NCBI GenBank assembly: GCA_903859155.1
Contig: CAIOLO010000107.1
Location: 67,177 to 131,176, forward strand
From: an uncultured beta proteobacterium
GTDB taxonomy: Bacteria; Pseudomonadota; Gammaproteobacteria; Burkholderiales; SG8-39
Reading direction: 5' to 3'
Length of the DNA stretch: 64,000 nucleotides
Below, piece after piece: positions 60,588 through 64,000 of the stretch. Each line of letters opens with the position of its first letter. Position 1 is the stretch's first letter. The position numbers were made by a program, and so were the translations under genes. Under the pieces are notes generated by a model, which searched no databases, was not told the origin of the DNA, and worked only from the letters and a program-made list of their open reading frames with translations.

Positions 60588-62213
60588 ATGAGTGATATTG
60601 CCAAAGAAGTCGCCAGACGCCGCAGTTTCGCGATCATTTCCCACCCTGATGCGGGCAAGACCACGCTGACTGAGAAGCTGCTGCTTTTTTCCGGCGCGAT
60701 ACATATCGCCGGCAGCGTCAAGGCGCGCAAGGCGTCGCGTTATGCCACCTCGGACTGGATGGAAATCGAAAAGCAGCGTGGCATCTCGGTGGCCAGTTCG
60801 GTCATGCAGATGGAGTATCGCGACTGCGTCATCAACCTGCTCGATACGCCCGGTCACCAGGATTTTTCGGAAGACACTTATCGTGTCCTGACCGCGGTGG
60901 ACTCTGCGGTGATGGTGATCGACGCGGCCAACGGCGTCGAAGCGCAGACGATGCGTCTGCTGCAGGTATGCCGCGCGCGCAACACGCCGATTGTCACCTT
61001 CGTCAACAAGATGGACCGTGAAGTGCGCGGCCCCATGGACCTGATGGACGAAATCGAGCGGGCGCTGGGCATGACCGTGGTGCCTATTACCTGGCCGGTG
61101 GGCATGGGCGCGCGCTTCAAGGGGGTGTTCGACCTGACCCGCGATTGCATGCGGGTGTTTGCGCCGGGCGAGGACAAGGCCGGAGGCGATATGGAAACCC
61201 TCCAGGGACTGGACAGTCCGGAATGCCTGGCGCGATTCGGCGAGGAATTCGAGCAGGCGCGCAGCGAGATCGAATTGTTGCGCGGTGCCGCGCCGGCTTT
61301 TGACCGCGAGGCGTTTCTTGCGGGGCGCCAGACGCCGATGTTTTTCGGTTCGGCCATCAATAATTTCGGCGTTCAGGAGGTGCTGGATGCGCTGGTTGAT
61401 CTGGCCCCGCCGCCGGGCGCGCGCCCCTCCCTGCAGCGCCGCGTCGAGCCCGATGAAAAGAAATTCTGCGGCGTGGTTTTCAAGATCCAGGCCAACATGA
61501 ATCCCGGCCACCGCGACCGCATCGCATTTATTCGGGTATCGGCGGGGCGTTTCGAGCGCGGCATGCGGCTTACGGTCTGTCGCAGCGGCAAGGATATCCG
61601 CACCAATGCGGTGGTGACCTTTCTCTCGCAACGGCGCACCATCGTCGAGGATGCCTATGCCGGGGACATCATCGGCATTCCGAATCACGGGGTGATTCAG
61701 CTGGGAGACACCCTCAGCGAAGGCGAGAACCTGCAGTTCACCGGACTGCCGTTTTTCGCGCCCGAACTTTTCCAACTGGTGGAGCTTGCCGATCCCATGC
61801 GCTCCAAGCAGTTGAAGGCGGGGCTCGCGCAACTGGGCGAAGAGGGCGCCATCCAGGTGTTCCGCCCGCACAACGGCAGCGGCCTGCTGCTCGGGGCCAT
61901 CGGCCAGCTGCAATTCGAGGTGGTTGCGCACCGCCTGAAGCATGAATACGGGGTGGATGCACGGATGCTTGCCAGCAACTATCGGCTCGCGCGCTGGGTC
62001 ACCTGCGATGATGCGCGCAAGCTCAAGCTCTTCATCGAGGCCAATGCCCATCGCATTGCCTATGATGCTGTGGATGCGCCCACCTTCCTCGCTTCCAACC
62101 CCTACGAGGTTTCGGTCGCCCAGGAACACTGGAAAGATATCCGGTTTCATGCCTTGCGCGAGCATGCCGGCCTGGTATTCCAGACCCGGATCGAGACCGA
62201 CCTGGTCGATTGA
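60588..62213 (+). CDS. prfC: Peptide chain release factor 3
   Basis: The 541-residue GTPase recycles release factors 1 and 2 from the ribosome after peptide release. It has the family start IAKEVARRRSFAIISHPDAGKTTLTEKL (G1), SDWMEIEKQRGISVASSVMQ (G2 region), DTPGHQDFSEDTYR (G3) and NKMDRE (G4), followed by the EF-Tu domain II and the RF3 C-terminal domain. Length is close to the E. coli protein (529). It has its own upstream gap of 164 bases, so it is probably transcribed independently of the Bug cluster. Confidence 0.96.
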   Translation: MSDIAKEVARRRSFAIISHPDAGKTTLTEKLLLFSGAIHIAGSVKARKASRYATSDWMEIEKQRGISVASSVMQMEYRDCVINLLDTPGHQDFSEDTYRVLTAVDSAVMVIDAANGVEAQTMRLLQVCRARNTPIVTFVNKMDREVRGPMDLMDEIERALGMTVVPITWPVGMGARFKGVFDLTRDCMRVFAPGEDKAGGDMETLQGLDSPECLARFGEEFEQARSEIELLRGAAPAFDREAFLAGRQTPMFFGSAINNFGVQEVLDALVDLAPPPGARPSLQRRVEPDEKKFCGVVFKIQANMNPGHRDRIAFIRVSAGRFERGMRLTVCRSGKDIRTNAVVTFLSQRRTIVEDAYAGDIIGIPNHGVIQLGDTLSEGENLQFTGLPFFAPELFQLVELADPMRSKQLKAGLAQLGEEGAIQVFRPHNGSGLLLGAIGQLQFEVVAHRLKHEYGVDARMLASNYRLARWVTCDDARKLKLFIEANAHRIAYDAVDAPTFLASNPYEVSVAQEHWKDIRFHALREHAGLVFQTRIETDLVD

Positions 62214-62286
62214 TTGAGTAATCTCAACGGGCTGTTCTTTCGCAGTTTTTACGATCTGCGCATTTGTCGGTAATACGGGGGCATAA

Positions 62287-63900
62287 ATGGACACACAGGT
62301 ACTGATTGTCGGGGCGGGGCCGGTCGGGCTGATTCTTGCGCTGGATCTGGGCAGGCGCGGCATACGCACCACCCTCATCGAGCAGAAGCCGCAGCCGGCG
62401 TTTCTGCCCAAGATGGAGCGCTGCAACGCCCGCACCATGGAAATCTTCCGGCGCATGGGCGTCGTCGCCGAAGTGCGCGCGGCGGGCCTGCCAGAAAACG
62501 CTCCCATGGATGTGTACATTGTGCTGTCCATGATGGAACCGCCGCTGGTACGGCACGGTTACCCGTCGGTCAGCCAGGCGCGCTTCGATGACCGCGCCAC
62601 CAATGACGGGTCGGCTCCGTGCGAACCCTATCAGCTGATTTCACAGTACACGCTGGAACCGCTGCTCAAAAAGCTGCTCGACCGGCAGCCCAATGTGACT
62701 CAGCTCTGGGGCACCGAGTTCCTGTCGCTCGAGCAGGATGGCCAGGGCGTCACCGTCTCCGTGCGGCATGCCGATGGCACGACAGGGAGGATTCGCAGCG
62801 CGTATGCGGCCGGATGCGACGGCGGCGGTTCCCGGGTGCGCCAGGCGCTGGGCATCAAGCTGCAGGGCGAAGGCAACCTGCTCGGTTTGCGCCAGGCGAT
62901 GATCCGCTGTGACGAACTGTACGAGCGCCTGCCCCTGGGCAACGGCCCCGGCAAGGGGCGCCATTACCATGTGGCAGACACCGATTCCTCGTTTCTCATC
63001 GTTCAGGACTCAACCCGCCACTGGACGCTGCATGCCACGGTGGAGTCCGACGAACTGATGAAACGCAAATTCGAGGCAGTCGTCGGCGTACCGGTGAAGT
63101 ACGAGATGCTCTCGTGCAATCCGTGGCGGCAGAACCTGATGCTTGCCGAGCGCTATCGCGATCGTCGCGTGTTTCTCGCCGGTGACGCCGTGCACCTGGT
63201 CATTCCCACCGGCGGGCTTGGGATGAATTCCGGATGCGGCGACGCCATCGACCTTGGCTGGAAACTCGCCGGTGTGCTGCAGGGCTGGGGCGGTGCCGGA
63301 TTGCTGGACTCCTACGAGATAGAACGCCGGCAGATTGGCGATCGCAACGTGGGTGCATCACGCTATGCGACCCTCGGGCGGCGCAAGTGGCGCGAGCTGT
63401 GCAAGCCCAATATCCGCGATGACACGGCGGAGGGGCGCCGCACCCGCAACGTAGTCTCGCTCGTTGCCGGCATCGAACAGCGAAAATCCAACGAAATGGT
63501 TGGCGCGGAACTCGGCTACCGCTACGTCGATTCTCCGGTCATCTGCGACATACCCGGCGGACCCGAACACCGCTTTGTCGATTACGTGCCGAGCACCTGG
63601 CCGGGGGCGCGCCTGCCCAATGTGTGGCTTGCTGACGGACGACCCATTCAGGACCACATTCCCGAGGGCTACACCGTGTTGCGCCTGGGCGGGACGCAGG
63701 CCGACACCTCGGCTCTCGAGCATGCATTTGCCTCCCGTGGCGCGCCGGTGGTGCGGCTTGACATATCCGATCCGGTGGCGCGCGATGTCTATGGCCATGA
63801 CCTGATCCTGTTGCGCCCCGACCTGCACATCGTGTGGCGCGGCAATGCACTGCCGGAGAATGTCGACCAGGTTGCAGCCGTCGCCACCGGGCGCAAATGA
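62287..63900 (+). CDS. FAD-dependent aromatic-ring monooxygenase
   Basis: The 537-residue flavoprotein belongs to the PheA/TfdB/MhpA class that hydroxylates aromatic rings with NADPH and O2. It has the FAD dinucleotide loop VLIVGAGPVGLILALDLGRRG, the DG-type motif (AAGCDGGGSRVRQALGI) and GDAVHLVIPTGGLGMNSGCGDAIDLGWKLAGVL. A thioredoxin-like C-terminal part (about 430-537) is typical of the class. GGGGGC precedes the ATG. It probably performs a ring-hydroxylation step for one of the aromatic acids handled nearby; the substrate is not readable. An exported-protein gene follows. Confidence 0.9.
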   Translation: MDTQVLIVGAGPVGLILALDLGRRGIRTTLIEQKPQPAFLPKMERCNARTMEIFRRMGVVAEVRAAGLPENAPMDVYIVLSMMEPPLVRHGYPSVSQARFDDRATNDGSAPCEPYQLISQYTLEPLLKKLLDRQPNVTQLWGTEFLSLEQDGQGVTVSVRHADGTTGRIRSAYAAGCDGGGSRVRQALGIKLQGEGNLLGLRQAMIRCDELYERLPLGNGPGKGRHYHVADTDSSFLIVQDSTRHWTLHATVESDELMKRKFEAVVGVPVKYEMLSCNPWRQNLMLAERYRDRRVFLAGDAVHLVIPTGGLGMNSGCGDAIDLGWKLAGVLQGWGGAGLLDSYEIERRQIGDRNVGASRYATLGRRKWRELCKPNIRDDTAEGRRTRNVVSLVAGIEQRKSNEMVGAELGYRYVDSPVICDIPGGPEHRFVDYVPSTWPGARLPNVWLADGRPIQDHIPEGYTVLRLGGTQADTSALEHAFASRGAPVVRLDISDPVARDVYGHDLILLRPDLHIVWRGNALPENVDQVAAVATGRK

Positions 63901-63937
63901 TGGGGGTGCAGCCACGTTTTCTGCCGGGGCGGGCGTC

Positions 63938-64000
63938 GTGAAAATCGCAATGCCTGCGGCCCCGGTCGCGTTATTCGTGCTGTTGTTCGCACTGTGCGCG
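63938..64000 (+). CDS. Start of an exported protein, cut by the window edge
   Basis: A GTG at 63938 opens a frame through the window end, encoding MKIAMPAAPVALFVLLFALCA. This is a typical signal-peptide start, and it lies 37 bases after the monooxygenase stop on the same strand. In this genome such a gene after a catabolic enzyme is often a Bug receptor, but only 21 residues are visible, so this is a guess. Confidence 0.45.
   Translation, partial: MKIAMPAAPVALFVLLFALCA

Noticed and set aside
60549-62531. Long minus-strand open frame (660 residues) opposite prfC
   Set aside because: It is the antisense shadow of prfC and the start of the monooxygenase gene; the composition (many His, Arg, Gly) is typical of a GC-rich reverse frame.
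1-64000. CRISPR array, tRNA, rRNA, insertion sequence or prophage
   Set aside because: Reading both strands I saw no regularly spaced short repeats, no transposase or integrase, no tRNA T-loop signature in a cloverleaf context and no rRNA segment.

Overview
This is a GC-rich, densely packed bacterial chromosome segment. It most resembles a betaproteobacterium of the order Burkholderiales. The reasons are ten complete periplasmic receptors of the Bug (TctC) family, a family hugely expanded in that order, a betaproteobacterial-type DinB with an extra N-terminal insertion, and ordinary housekeeping genes (rbgA, an RhlE-like helicase, prfC, an aroE homologue). I saw no tRNA, rRNA, insertion sequence, phage gene or CRISPR array.

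Layout. 1-8.2 kb: end of an unknown gene, a lone amidinotransferase, then an exopolysaccharide-type block (VpsP-like membrane protein, a secreted protein with three FecR repeats, an O-antigen ligase family polymerase, and a convergent Wzc-type tyrosine autokinase). 8.6-17 kb: a SulP transporter fused to STAS and cyclic-nucleotide-binding domains, a small membrane protein, a Bug receptor, an MFS carrier, rbgA and an RNA helicase with a long leader. 17.5-23 kb: plus-strand catabolic run (DUF1330, dihydroxyphthalate-decarboxylase-like protein, two class II aldolases, a thiol-type GST, MFS exporter). 23-41 kb: accessory cassettes in which Bug receptors sit beside hydrolases and other enzymes (two CocE/NonD hydrolases, aldo/keto reductase, shikimate dehydrogenase homologue, an apparently exported methyltransferase, hydantoinase A/B, a two-subunit TPP decarboxylase) plus a TerC membrane protein. 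41-49.6 kb: Pit phosphate transporter with its DUF47 partner, DinB, a methyltransferase, an NhaD/CitMHS-like carrier and a GspE ATPase paired with an HDOD protein. 49.7-60.4 kb: more Bug cassettes (Bug-Bug-alpha/beta hydrolase-nucleoside transporter; LysR divergent from Bug - decarboxylase-like - amidohydrolase - decarboxylase-like - Bug). 60.5-64 kb: prfC, an FAD aromatic-ring monooxygenase, and the signal peptide of one further exported protein.

How it fits together. The accessory part looks like a set of small uptake-and-degradation modules for organic acids and aromatic compounds. Each pairs one or two Bug receptors with a hydrolase, aldolase, hydantoinase, decarboxylase or monooxygenase. 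No TctA/TctB membrane subunits are encoded in the window, so the receptors must share a transporter elsewhere or act as sensors. Several modules have inverted repeats in their control regions, and these are reported as candidate operators.
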